Shown here in pieces: positions 54,964-63,983 of a DNA stretch of 64,000 nt. This DNA comes from Blautia wexlerae (lineage in GTDB: Bacteria; Bacillota; Clostridia; Lachnospirales; Lachnospiraceae): NCBI RefSeq assembly GCF_013300825.1, contig NZ_JAAIMY010000013.1:28892-92891 (forward strand), read 5' to 3'. Below the pieces are notes generated by a model that searched no databases, was not told the DNA's origin, and saw only the letters and a program-made list of their open reading frames with translations. Made by a program: the position numbers and the translations under genes. Positions within the stretch are counted from its first letter, which is position 1, and each line of letters starts with the position of its first letter.

Positions 54964-57780
54964 TTACCATCGTCCGAATCCATAGAAATGGCTCTGCCAG
55001 TATGGGGAATTGATGGACGTATACTGCACCGGATGTCCACAATGGATCATCTGACCATTGCCTACATAGATTCCGATATGCGTTACCGGCTCCCCTGCGT
55101 CGTAAGTTCCAGTAAAGAAGATCAAATCTCCCGGCTGTGCCTCCGACTGGGATACTGGTGTACAAATGTTGTACAGTCCCTGTGCTGTTAGTCTTCCTGT
55201 ATTCCTTACACCAGAGTTTGTCAGACAGTAGCTTACAAATCCGGAACAATCGAATCCACTTGGGGAATATCCACCCCACACATACGGTGTCCCGAGATAT
55301 CTCGCTGCTTCATTTAACAAACGCTGTGCTGCTTCACTGGTATATTCATTGCCGCCAAAGCCTGCTCCTTCTCCAGTTTCCAGATAAAAGATCGGGTTTA
55401 ACCGCTCTCCATTTTTCAGAAGTTCAATATGAAGATGGCTTCCTGTGGAATTTCCAGTATTTCCTACAAGACCTATCTCATCACCTTTCGTGACGGATGC
55501 TCCTGCAGATACACTCCGGCTGCTTAAATGTGCATACCGTAGTTCATAGCCTTTACTGTCCTTGATTACAACATAATTGCCATAGCTGTCGTTATAAGCA
55601 GAAGTTGTAACTGTTCCTGTCAGTCCTGCCATCACTTTTGTTCCTTCCGGTGCCCCGATATCCATGCCATTGTGTAACTGATTAGCTCCAGAAATCGGGT
55701 GAATCCTGTATCCATAATAGCTGGTCACACTGGAATACCAGTTAAAATCAACCGGTGTCGCAAACATCTGCAAGTTGCCTTTTGTATCGTTGTAGGCACT
55801 GAACAGTTCTTTCTGGAAAAATCCCAGCCTGTCCTGACAGATCGACATCAGATTTCCGCTGTTTAAGGTGACATTCAGCACATCTACATCTCTTGTCCTG
55901 GTCACTTCCACTTCCTGGCTTCCATTATCATCTGCCAGATAGCATTCCCAGGTCTTATGACCATGTGCGGATGCTGCCGCATGACTGTCATAATAGACAT
56001 CAAACTGTACACCGTATCTTGCGAAAGCTCCGGTATCTTCTACCGTATATTCGACACCATTCATGACCACCTTTGTTCCCATTGGAACAAACGGATTGGA
56101 AGCATCTACTGCTAAGGTATGATTGGCTGTTGGATATGCTCCACTGGCAGTCGGTCCTCCACTCCAAATACCACAACAGATTGGACAGTTACAATATCCG
56201 CTTGTTACAACCTGTCCCAACGATTCTCCAACTCTTACTGTTGCTGTCTCTGTCACAGTTTCATTGACTGCTTCAGTAGTCAGATGATATTGCTCTGCAA
56301 ACAATGCATCCAGTTCAGGCTTGACCTGTTCAAAAGTAAACTCCTCATACTTTGCTGACAGATAACTGATTAGGATAAACGGATCATGCTCAATAGGTCC
56401 GATGTTATATCGGTATTCCTCATGTCCCGGTTCTTCAGACTCCATGTTGTTAATCCGCTCCTGCAGATTAGCTTCCAACTGTGTATAATACAGTTCCGCT
56501 TCCCGGATTGCCTGATCCGATGACAGATAACTGGTTCCCGTGTAAGTGATCACATTTTGTAAAAATACTGCAGAGCATGACGTGACATTCGTTATAATCA
56601 GAAACATCAATCCGATCAGAACTGCCACACTGATATACACCTTCCGGTTTTCTTTAAAGAAGTTGGTGACTTTGCCGCCAATCTTCTTGATATAATCAAT
56701 CGTACCTTTTGTAGCTGTTCCTACTGTCTGTTCACTTCGTTTTGCTTTGGCATAATCCCGTTTGATCTGTTGCTTCTGAATCTGTTTTTTTAGCTTCTTC
56801 TGCTCCTGACGGGCTGCCGCCTGTGTCTGTTTCTCTGCCTGTCTCTCCAGTCTGCTTCTCTTTCTGGAAGCCCTCTGTTTCCTTTGTCTGGCACTTCTCT
56901 GTTCCAGCCGGTAAATACCTTCGCAGCCTTCTTCCAACTTATGGGCACCTTCTACTGCCGCATTATCGTCTTCATTTTTACTGATCTCACGGTGCAATGC
57001 TGCGGAAGTTGCACTTCCTGCTTTCTTAACAACAAAAGCTTTTTCTGTTTTCACAGATTCCCCTTCGCCAAACTTCAGGCGGGATTTCTTCTTTCCAGAA
57101 CCCTCTCCTTCATTTGCCTGATAAACCTGTGCCTTCTTGGAATGCTGCTTTGCTTCCTTTTTCTTTCTTGGTTCCTCATAAGAAAACTTTTTGGCTTTTT
57201 CCTTCTGTTTCTGATGACGGAAATTGACTCCATCCGTATCCATCTGGTTCAATTTCTCCATATCTTTGTCATTTTTCACAGAAGCACCAGTCTCTTCATA
57301 AGCAAATTTCAGACGCTGTTTCTGCTTTGGTTTCTTACTTCCACCATTCTTCTTACTCCGGCTGTCTCCTCTGTTTTCTGAAAGATCCGCACGTTTTTCT
57401 TTCAGTCTCCCTGACTGGCTGGCTTCGGATTTTTCCGCAAATCTTGATTCTTTTCTGTTCACAGCACGGATTCTTTTCCGGTTTTGTTGCTTTCTATTTT
57501 GTCCAAAATCCTCACTTTGGTTCTCCGTTCGCATCAGTTCCGGTGCATCCCTGGATTTTTGCACAGAGGGACGGATATTTTTCCCACTTCGCTTAGACTG
57601 GCGGGGAGACTTATCCACAAGGTTTTCTGCTTTTTCCCCCTGTTTTATTCCCATCTGCACATCACTGACACGGTTACTGACACGAACAGAAGATTTATCC
57701 GTCAGGTTTTCTTCCACCAGACCATCTTTGGTCATCTTCTGGACTTTCTTATCCCTGACTTTCATTCTCTGTTCTGCCAC
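54964..57780 (-). CDS. CD1108-type peptidoglycan hydrolase (3D-like, M23 and NlpC/P60 domains)
   Basis: A 938-residue membrane-anchored hydrolase, the VirB1 counterpart of this transfer system. Order: basic, probably cytoplasmic, disordered region (1-370); transmembrane helix (about 380-402, SVAVLIGLMFLIITNV); a double-psi/3D-like domain with CNCPICCGIWSGG and VEDTG; M23 domain (HNGMDIGAPEG, HLHIE); NlpC/P60 domain with FDCSGFVSY (Cys), THIGIYVG and MIHCGH (His). It opens the wall for conjugation. Start GTG at 57780 with AAGGAGG inside the end of the DUF3789 gene; ATG at 57765 is the alternative. Confidence 0.9.
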   Translation of the reverse strand: MAEQRMKVRDKKVQKMTKDGLVEENLTDKSSVRVSNRVSDVQMGIKQGEKAENLVDKSPRQSKRSGKNIRPSVQKSRDAPELMRTENQSEDFGQNRKQQNRKRIRAVNRKESRFAEKSEASQSGRLKEKRADLSENRGDSRSKKNGGSKKPKQKQRLKFAYEETGASVKNDKDMEKLNQMDTDGVNFRHQKQKEKAKKFSYEEPRKKKEAKQHSKKAQVYQANEGEGSGKKKSRLKFGEGESVKTEKAFVVKKAGSATSAALHREISKNEDDNAAVEGAHKLEEGCEGIYRLEQRSARQRKQRASRKRSRLERQAEKQTQAAARQEQKKLKKQIQKQQIKRDYAKAKRSEQTVGTATKGTIDYIKKIGGKVTNFFKENRKVYISVAVLIGLMFLIITNVTSCSAVFLQNVITYTGTSYLSSDQAIREAELYYTQLEANLQERINNMESEEPGHEEYRYNIGPIEHDPFILISYLSAKYEEFTFEQVKPELDALFAEQYHLTTEAVNETVTETATVRVGESLGQVVTSGYCNCPICCGIWSGGPTASGAYPTANHTLAVDASNPFVPMGTKVVMNGVEYTVEDTGAFARYGVQFDVYYDSHAAASAHGHKTWECYLADDNGSQEVEVTRTRDVDVLNVTLNSGNLMSICQDRLGFFQKELFSAYNDTKGNLQMFATPVDFNWYSSVTSYYGYRIHPISGANQLHNGMDIGAPEGTKVMAGLTGTVTTSAYNDSYGNYVVIKDSKGYELRYAHLSSRSVSAGASVTKGDEIGLVGNTGNSTGSHLHIELLKNGERLNPIFYLETGEGAGFGGNEYTSEAAQRLLNEAARYLGTPYVWGGYSPSGFDCSGFVSYCLTNSGVRNTGRLTAQGLYNICTPVSQSEAQPGDLIFFTGTYDAGEPVTHIGIYVGNGQMIHCGHPVQYTSINSPYWQSHFYGFGRW

Positions 57781-57783
57781 TAC

Positions 57784-57894
57784 TTACTCCTCCTTTTTCG
57801 GATACCCTTTCCCTGCCTGTAATAAACAGAGAAAAGCGATGCCAAATACAGCACCGCCACTAAAAGTTAATACATATGAAATTGCTCGTAACAT
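57784..57894 (-). CDS. DUF3789-family membrane peptide (36 aa)
   Basis: ATG at 57894 behind AAAGGAGAAGACA. The peptide has one transmembrane helix (VLTFSGGAVFGIAFLCLLQA) and a short charged tail (GKGYPKKEE), matching the DUF3789 pattern of tiny proteins found at this place in Tn1549-like elements. Its last codons hold the ribosome binding site of the downstream hydrolase, so translation is probably coupled. Confidence 0.75.
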   Translation of the reverse strand: MLRAISYVLTFSGGAVFGIAFLCLLQAGKGYPKKEE

Positions 57895-57910
57895 TGTCTT
57901 CTCCTTTGAT

Positions 57911-60367
57911 TTAACCTGCTTCGGAAGTTTCCTCTAAGCGGGTTGTCATGATTTTATAGAGGGAATTCTTCGGGAATCTGTCTACGAACGGGATAATGAC
58001 ATTTCCATAGAACAGAAGTCCTTCCCCCTCATTACTGTTGGTTACATAGGACAGCTGGGTTGGTGAGATATTCAGCTGTTTTGCAAGAATCTGCCTGTCT
58101 CCGGAAGCCTGGTTCAGCATATAAATAAAATCTGAATTTTCAAATATATTCTCTATTTCCCTGGAAGACAATAAATCCTTAATATTCTGGGTGATGCCCG
58201 TTGGGATACCACCCCATTTACGGAATCGCTTCCAAATCTCCACGCTGTAGGCTGCAGTCTGCTCTTCCTTCAAAAGAAGATGGAACTCATCCACATAGTA
58301 TCTGGTGGACTTATGGGCAGAACGGTTCATCGTTACCCTGTTCCAGACCTGATCCTGGATTACGAGCATCCCAATCTTTTTCAGCTGTTTTCCCAATTCT
58401 TTGATGTCAAAGCAGACAATGCGGTTATTGATATCCACGTTTGTCTGATGGTTAAATACATTCAAAGAGCCTGTAACATAGATCTCTAATGAAGTAGCCA
58501 GCCGCTGTGCTTCCGGCTCTTCCTGTTTTCTCAGAAGGTTGTATAAGTCCTCCAGGATTGGCATCTTCTCCGGTATTGGATCGGCAAGGTATTCCTGATA
58601 TACTAACCGCACACAACGGTCAATAATCGTTTTTTCTACCGGTTCCAATCCATTCTTTCCTCCAACAATCAGCTCACACAAAGACAGGATAAAATCTGCT
58701 TTCAATGACAGCGGATTATCTTCCTCAGAATAATTCAGGTTCAGATCCATTGGATTGATATACTGGTCAGATACCGGCGAAACTCTTACCACCTGCCCAT
58801 GCAGCGCCTGCACAAGTGCCGAATATTCGGCTTCTGGATCACAGACAATGATATCGTCCTCCGTAATCAAAAAGCAGTTTGTAATTTCCCTCTTTGCTGA
58901 GAAGGACTTACCGGAACCTGGTGTACCAAGAATCAGTCCATTCGGGTTCTTCAGACGTTTCCGATCAACCATGATCATGTTGTTGGATAATGCATTCAAT
59001 CCATAATAAAGAGCTTCCCCTTCCTGAAACAGTTCCTGTGTCGTAAATGGCACGAAGATCGCTGTTGAAGATGTGGTAAGCCCTCTCTGAATTTCAATTC
59101 GATTGACTCCAAGCGGAATACAGGACATGAGTGCTGCTTCCTGCTGATAATCCAGCTGTTTTAAGGAACAGTTATATTTCTGTGCGATCCCCTGCACCTG
59201 GAAAATATTATTATCCAGCTTCTGACGCTTCTTTGCGGTATTCATTACCAGAACTGTCACAAGGAACATTCTCTCATTTCTGGACTGCAGATCTTCCAGC
59301 AGATTCTTTGCCTCTTCGCCATAAGTCACAAGGTCCGATGGAAGCACGTCCATATCATAACCGGAACGTACCGCACGCTTCTGCTCTTCGATCTTCATCT
59401 TATCAAGATCAGAAATCTTACTCTTGATCATCTTGATTGCTGAACTCTGATCAATGGACTGGATATGAATGTTGACATTGATGCTGTCATCCACATCCAG
59501 AAAATCTGCAAGCATCCGGTCTGTCAGCTCCGGTGCAAGAATCTGAAGGTAACTCACACTTCCCATCGTTCTTCCCATCAAAAATGTCTGATTCTTGGAA
59601 AAGTTAAAGGAAGTCGGTGCAATAAAATCTTTGGTCTTTAATCCGGTTTCCGGAAGCATCTTGTACTGGAACTTAAATGGTTCAATCCGATCCTGGTTGA
59701 ACACATGATACAGAATCTCCAGCCTTTCCAGTCCATTCAAAGAATGTGCCTGTGCTCCCAGAACCTTAAAGTTATTTAAGATATCTGTTTCGATTCTTTC
59801 AAGCCTTGGTCTTGCTACCTTCAGACTTTCTGCTTCAATTCCAAAAGTGATATACTTCGTCTTTACCAGACCATTATTTCCTTTGGAAAGCTGATTTTTC
59901 AGCATAGTACGGTATTCTTCACGAATGGCATTGAAGTCATCGTTCTGATCCGGAATATCAATACTTTTCTCAAATTCTGCCACATCCACCTGCTGATTGA
60001 TAAAGGACAGCTGCACACTGATGGAAGAATCAAAGTAATTTAAGAAATCACAGTAATTCTCAAATATCGTGGTCTTATCCTCATTTAAAGCCAGCTGATA
60101 ATTGATGTCATAAAACTGAATCGTCTTAGAGAAAAAGGTCTTTGTCACCTGGCAGATACCATCCTGCAGCATCCGAATATACGGAATGCTCTGCTGTGCA
60201 GTTGTAGGAATGCCTTTCTGTTTCCTGCGATTCCGTTCCTGTTTCTTCTTACGCTTTTCCTGTTCTCTTTCTTTTCTGCTTTTTTTGTTTCTTCTTTCCT
60301 GACGGTTTCTTTTTTCCGCCAGAGACAGACGCTCCTGCTGAGCCTCCTGCTTTGTCTTTTTTGCCAT
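57911..60367 (-). CDS. VirB4/TraE-type conjugation ATPase
   Basis: An 818-residue cytoplasmic ATPase that drives the type IV secretion channel. Walker A GTPGSGKSFSAKRE near residue 488, Walker B region with VDEFHLLLKEE, and a late arginine/glutamine motif around GIPTGITQNIKDLL. The N-terminal 60 residues are very basic. Start set at MAKKTKQEAQQ (60367) with GGAGGG nine bases upstream; the GTG at 60376 is less likely. It overlaps the 3' end of prgI by 119 bp in another frame. Confidence 0.92.
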   Translation of the reverse strand: MAKKTKQEAQQERLSLAEKRNRQERRNKKSRKEREQEKRKKKQERNRRKQKGIPTTAQQSIPYIRMLQDGICQVTKTFFSKTIQFYDINYQLALNEDKTTIFENYCDFLNYFDSSISVQLSFINQQVDVAEFEKSIDIPDQNDDFNAIREEYRTMLKNQLSKGNNGLVKTKYITFGIEAESLKVARPRLERIETDILNNFKVLGAQAHSLNGLERLEILYHVFNQDRIEPFKFQYKMLPETGLKTKDFIAPTSFNFSKNQTFLMGRTMGSVSYLQILAPELTDRMLADFLDVDDSINVNIHIQSIDQSSAIKMIKSKISDLDKMKIEEQKRAVRSGYDMDVLPSDLVTYGEEAKNLLEDLQSRNERMFLVTVLVMNTAKKRQKLDNNIFQVQGIAQKYNCSLKQLDYQQEAALMSCIPLGVNRIEIQRGLTTSSTAIFVPFTTQELFQEGEALYYGLNALSNNMIMVDRKRLKNPNGLILGTPGSGKSFSAKREITNCFLITEDDIIVCDPEAEYSALVQALHGQVVRVSPVSDQYINPMDLNLNYSEEDNPLSLKADFILSLCELIVGGKNGLEPVEKTIIDRCVRLVYQEYLADPIPEKMPILEDLYNLLRKQEEPEAQRLATSLEIYVTGSLNVFNHQTNVDINNRIVCFDIKELGKQLKKIGMLVIQDQVWNRVTMNRSAHKSTRYYVDEFHLLLKEEQTAAYSVEIWKRFRKWGGIPTGITQNIKDLLSSREIENIFENSDFIYMLNQASGDRQILAKQLNISPTQLSYVTNSNEGEGLLFYGNVIIPFVDRFPKNSLYKIMTTRLEETSEAG

Positions 60368-60713
60368 CCGGCACACCCTCCTTTTTTACAAGGGTGGAAA
60401 TCTCCTGATAAAAATTTTCTGTCTTATATGGTCTTACCGCTGGACAGATAAACTTCTGTCGAATGATATTTGCCACCACTTTTTCAAAGGGAAGCCCGTC
60501 TTTTTCATACATCGCCATGAAGAAAAATGGAAGCATGATCGTTACCATCAGAATGGCAGCAATACTGGAACCGATTGGTTTTCTCATGAACAGATAAAAC
60601 GGAATCCCCACAACTGCGGCAAGTGAAAAGAAAATCAGCTGCCGCTTTGTCAGATTTAACGCTACTTTTGTTTTGACCTTGGTAAGGTCTTTTGGTACTG
60701 GTACATACGCCAT
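60249..60713 (-). CDS. PrgI-family conjugation membrane protein
   Basis: A 154-residue protein with two transmembrane helices (about 28-45 and 50-70), starting MAYVPVPKDLTKVKTKVALN, the PrgI family signature. It corresponds to VirB3 in the channel. The C-terminal 45 residues are lysine-rich (KKQKKQKRKRTGKA) and are encoded by DNA that also encodes the start of VirB4. Ribosome binding site AAAGGAG. Confidence 0.85.
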   Translation of the reverse strand: MAYVPVPKDLTKVKTKVALNLTKRQLIFFSLAAVVGIPFYLFMRKPIGSSIAAILMVTIMLPFFFMAMYEKDGLPFEKVVANIIRQKFICPAVRPYKTENFYQEISTLVKKEGVPDGKKDKAGGSAGASVSGGKKKPSGKKKQKKQKRKRTGKA

Positions 60714-60736
60714 GGTATGCGCTCCTTTCCTGCCCG

Positions 60737-61606
60737 TTAATGGGCATTGAATATTGATTTGCTAAGGCTTCCGGTCTTGAATAATGAAAATGCAAGAATC
60801 ACGGTATAAGCCGCTACTGAAAACATTGCTGCATGAAGGTCACTGGATATGGTCATTGCATTTACTAAAACTGCATAAATTCCCACACAGACCATCATGA
60901 AGAATCCCTGAAATGCCAGTGCGAACAAGCCTTTTAAATAGTTGTTTCCGATATTGCCCCATTCCTTATTGGTCATGGTGGCAAACGGAATTGGTGCTAT
61001 GGAAGTATAAAGGTAAATTTCTATCATTCTTCCGTACAAAATAACGGTTATGATGATTGACAGAATCCGCATGGTAATACTGATCAGCAGCGTTTCCATG
61101 GATAGCAGGAACAAATCCCCTAACTCCATATCCTCCAGGGCATCCACAATCCGTGTAATTGCTTCTGTTGCATCCACCGCAGTGTTTCCTGATATCACCC
61201 CGGCGGCATTGTTGACCACATGTTGGCCAACGTCAAAGACCGCCATCGTGATATTGAACGTATTTGTCACCAGATAAATGGCCACATACGCTTTGAAGAT
61301 CCAGAGGAAAATGTTATAAGTCTCAAATTCATGGAAATTGTTTTTCTGTGTTACCATCGTGATCAATTCATAGCACAGGACAAAGGTGATGATCAGTCCC
61401 GCAATGGGGACGATCACCGTTTGGGATATATTCTGAATCAGATTAAAAATCCCTGCATTCCATCCCTGCGGTGTCTGTCCCACCTGCCCGGCTATGGTTC
61501 CCACCTGCTCATTGACAGACGTGAACATGTTATCCAAACATGACTTGATAAGTCCGATCAGGATATCCTTTATCGCTTCCGTAATTCTCTCAATGATGGT
61601 GTTCAT
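60737..61606 (-). CDS. VirB6/TrbL-like channel protein (CD1112 type)
   Basis: A 289-residue polytopic membrane protein with about six hydrophobic segments (ISQTVIVPIAGLIITFVLCY, FMMVCVGIYAVLV and others) and the conserved APIPFATMTNKEWGNIGNNY loop. It is the inner-membrane core of the transfer channel in Gram-positive elements. It directly follows the truncated Maff2 gene and precedes prgI, the standard order. Confidence 0.88.
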   Translation of the reverse strand: MNTIIERITEAIKDILIGLIKSCLDNMFTSVNEQVGTIAGQVGQTPQGWNAGIFNLIQNISQTVIVPIAGLIITFVLCYELITMVTQKNNFHEFETYNIFLWIFKAYVAIYLVTNTFNITMAVFDVGQHVVNNAAGVISGNTAVDATEAITRIVDALEDMELGDLFLLSMETLLISITMRILSIIITVILYGRMIEIYLYTSIAPIPFATMTNKEWGNIGNNYLKGLFALAFQGFFMMVCVGIYAVLVNAMTISSDLHAAMFSVAAYTVILAFSLFKTGSLSKSIFNAH

Positions 61607-61618
61607 CTACCACTCCTC

Positions 61619-61702
61619 TTAAGAGAACAATGTTGCCAGCTGTGGAATCAGGGTAGTTCCCAGCAGCATGATTCCGGCACCAGCCATCAGCTGTTTTATC
61701 CC
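61619..61702 (-). pseudogene. maff2 gene interrupted: C-terminal 27 codons of a Maff2-family membrane protein
   Basis: The reading frame upstream of the VirB6-like gene gives GIKQLMAGAGIMLLGTTLIP then QLATLFS and stop, the conserved C-terminus of the small Maff2 proteins that precede this gene in related elements. Going upstream, homology stops after the glycine codon at 61700-61702 and an in-frame TAA follows within two codons. The missing N-terminal part should lie on the far side of the serine-recombinase element, beyond the window. Confidence 0.8.
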
Positions 61703-61792
61703 CAATTAGGTGTAAAACTCTGCTCGATGGCGGGCGGCGGCGTACAAAAAATCTATATGGTGTTTTTTAGAGAACCGTCCCGGCGGGACAGG

Positions 61793-63463
61793 TCAGGCAG
61801 TGACCTGTTCCACCTCCGGGATGGGTTTGAGATTAAAATGAATTTCGATAGAAATGTGTCTTGTTTTATCTTCGTCAATGCGTTCATGCACGACGATTTC
61901 TTTGATTAAGCGGTTAAGGGTGGCTGCGTCCAGCTCTGTGATGTTGGCATATTCCTGAATGGCTTCCACCCATTGTTTTGCGTCATTGGCAAGCTGGACT
62001 TCATCAGACAGCCGCTTTCTGCCCTCGGACACTTTTGCTTTAAGCTCCGTCTGCTCGGTCTGTGTCTTTTCCAGCATGGTGTTGAAATTCTGCTCACTGA
62101 TACGCCCTGCAATCATATCCTCATAAAGCCGCATGACCATTTTGTCCAGAACCTCAATCCGTTCCTCGTCCCTTGTAAGGGAGCGTTCCATTGCTTCCCG
62201 CTGTTCCCGCTGCTCTGCTTCACAGGTATTGGTCAGGCGGTCGGCAACCGCTTCCCCGTCCATCAGGGCAGCTCTGGCACATTCCCGGATTTTCCGCAGC
62301 ACATGGCTGTAAAGGGTGTCATAGTCAATCCGGTGCTGGGTGCAGTGGTTCTTTCCAAAGGCGTTGTAGGTCTTGCAGGAATAAATCCGCTGGGGATGTT
62401 TTGCGTTTGTGTAGCGTACCGTCAGCGACTTCCCACACTCGCCGCATTTTAACAATCCGGCAAACAGGCTGATTTCATCGGTCTGCCCCGGACGCTGGCG
62501 GGATTTCATCTTGTTCTGCACAATGTCAAAGCTCATGCGGTCAATCAGCGGTTCATGCTGTCCCTCCACCACAATCCAGTCCTCCGGCTTCTTTTCCCCA
62601 ATTGTGCCGATTTTGAAACGGTAGTCTTTTTTCTGGGAAGCAATCGCACCGGTGTAGACGGGATTCATCAAAAGGTCTTTGATAACGGAGAAGTCCCACA
62701 TATACCGCCCGTTTTCCGGGTCTTTCTTTTCCCATTTGGTTCGGGTGTTGCGAAGCCCCCGTTCCCGGTTCCACCATGTGGGGCAGGGGATTTTTTCTTC
62801 CTCCAGCCGTCTGCGGATATAGTTCGGACCATGACCGTTCAGGGCATATCCGAAAATCAGCCGCACAATCGGGGCGGTTTCCTCGTCAATGAGCAGATGG
62901 TTTTTGTCCTCCGGGTCTTTCCGATACCCAAACGGGGCAAGACACCCGGTAAACTGTCCTTTCTGCGCTTTCAGAAGATAAGAGGAATGGACTTTCTTGG
63001 AAATATCCTTGCTGTACATCTCATTCAGGATATTCTTGAACGGGGCGATGTCGTTGTTATCCCGCAGGGTGTCGATACCGTCATTCATGGCAATATAGCG
63101 GACACCGTTTCTTGGGAAAAAGTCCTCAATCAAATGCCCGGTTTGCAGATAGTTACGCCCCAGTCGGCTGAGGTCTTTCGTGATGACAAGGTTGATTTGC
63201 CTGCGCTCAATAGCTCTCAACATCCTCTGTAAATCAGGACGCTCCATATTAAGACCTGTGAAGCCATCGTCCTGATAGACTGCCACAACCTCCCATCCCT
63301 GCTTTTCGCAGTATTTTTCCAGCATATCACGCTGGTTGGCGATACTGGCACTTTCGCCTTGCAGGTCATCGTCCTTTGACAGCCTGCAATAGACCGCCGC
63401 ACGATAGCCCCCGGCAAGTGCCGAACCGATTGTTCTGTATTCCATTTCGTTCATCATAGCCAT
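61793..63463 (-). CDS. Large serine recombinase (TnpX-like, with C-terminal DUF4368)
   Basis: A 556-residue site-specific recombinase. The resolvase domain carries the nucleophile in AAVYCRLSKDD (Ser29) and DLSRLGRNY; the recombinase domain follows (PFGYRKDPEDKNHLLIDEE); a zinc ribbon CGECGKSL with a second cysteine pair; coiled region; and a DUF4368-like end (LNRLIKEIVVHERIDED). It excises and inserts the element by strand exchange at short core sites. Its stop lies about 90 bp from the inferred element end. The ATG directly abuts the stop of the small gene upstream. Confidence 0.93.
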   Translation of the reverse strand: MAMMNEMEYRTIGSALAGGYRAAVYCRLSKDDDLQGESASIANQRDMLEKYCEKQGWEVVAVYQDDGFTGLNMERPDLQRMLRAIERRQINLVITKDLSRLGRNYLQTGHLIEDFFPRNGVRYIAMNDGIDTLRDNNDIAPFKNILNEMYSKDISKKVHSSYLLKAQKGQFTGCLAPFGYRKDPEDKNHLLIDEETAPIVRLIFGYALNGHGPNYIRRRLEEEKIPCPTWWNRERGLRNTRTKWEKKDPENGRYMWDFSVIKDLLMNPVYTGAIASQKKDYRFKIGTIGEKKPEDWIVVEGQHEPLIDRMSFDIVQNKMKSRQRPGQTDEISLFAGLLKCGECGKSLTVRYTNAKHPQRIYSCKTYNAFGKNHCTQHRIDYDTLYSHVLRKIRECARAALMDGEAVADRLTNTCEAEQREQREAMERSLTRDEERIEVLDKMVMRLYEDMIAGRISEQNFNTMLEKTQTEQTELKAKVSEGRKRLSDEVQLANDAKQWVEAIQEYANITELDAATLNRLIKEIVVHERIDEDKTRHISIEIHFNLKPIPEVEQVTA

Positions 63464-63661
63464 TTACCCACACAATCCAGACGGTATCTGGCTCTTTTGA
63501 ACCTCATCTTCATTATAGCCTATATCTTTCTTTTTAGCAAGATATTCTTTTGTATTTATTTTACCGTATTTCTGGGAAATCAGGCTGACGAACACATCGG
63601 TTGCGTCCAGTTCCCCGTCAAATACAGTGGTCACATGAATCTCTGTTTTGTTTTTTGCCAT
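63464..63661 (-). CDS. Small protein upstream of the recombinase, unknown
   Basis: A 65-residue protein beginning MAKNKTEIHVTTVFDGELDA, with TDVFVSLISQKYGKINTKEY in the middle. GGAGG lies 10 nt before the ATG, and the stop is followed at once by the recombinase ATG (TAAATG), so the two are translationally coupled. Its fold is not recognised. By position it may modulate recombination, for instance as a directionality or regulatory factor; this is a guess. Confidence 0.65.
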   Translation of the reverse strand: MAKNKTEIHVTTVFDGELDATDVFVSLISQKYGKINTKEYLAKKKDIGYNEDEVQKSQIPSGLCG

Positions 63662-63705
63662 AGGCAGTTATCCTCCATACATGAAAATAGCCAGACAGAG
63701 GGTGT

Positions 63706-63983
63706 CGGCAACGAAGTCCGGCAACGGGCTTCAAAAGACCTTGCAAACAATCTCAATCTGGCGATGGTTACTATTTATACTTTTCTTTTATTTTTCTGTT
63801 GTTTTGGTTGTTATAAGGGAGAAAAGCCCGGAAATAAGGGGTTTTCCCCGGCAACCGGCTCGGCAACGGGATAGCAACAGGGGGTGCAACGGGCGGTCAT
63901 TTTCAGAATGGAAGCTCCATCTGTTCTGTGACCTCCACAAAACCATCCATCGTTTTTTCAGACGGGTTGCCGGAGTCCGTTGC
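63706..63983. repeat. Phased GCAAC repeat array
   Basis: GCAAC occurs at 63708, 63721, 63851, 63863, 63874 and 63886, and in inverted form (GTTGC) at 63966 and 63979. Spacings within groups are 13; 12, 11, 12; and 13 bp, close to one helical turn, and most copies read CGGCAAC. The array flanks and fills the gap upstream of the small gene/recombinase pair and runs into the end of the next gene. It resembles an iteron or multi-site protein-binding region. Confidence 0.55.

Larger units (their letters stand above)
32884..61702 (-). mobile_element. Conjugation module of an integrative conjugative element (partial)
   Basis: A run of minus-strand genes in the order of Tn1549/C. difficile CTn-type elements: Maff2 end, VirB6/TrbL-like, PrgI, VirB4, DUF3789, CD1108-type hydrolase, DUF4315, CD1107-type, topoisomerase III, Cna-B surface protein, DUF5688, methylase/helicase, YodL. 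Relaxase, coupling protein and integrase are not in the window, so neither end can be fixed. Bounds given are the first and last element genes seen. Confidence 0.85.

Noticed and set aside
62555..63232. 225-codon plus-strand frame opposite the serine recombinase
   Set aside because: Fully antisense to a gene with clear catalytic motifs; no domain seen in it.
63464..63661. Naming the small protein TnpW
   Set aside because: Its sequence did not match what I remember of TnpW proteins, so it is left unnamed.
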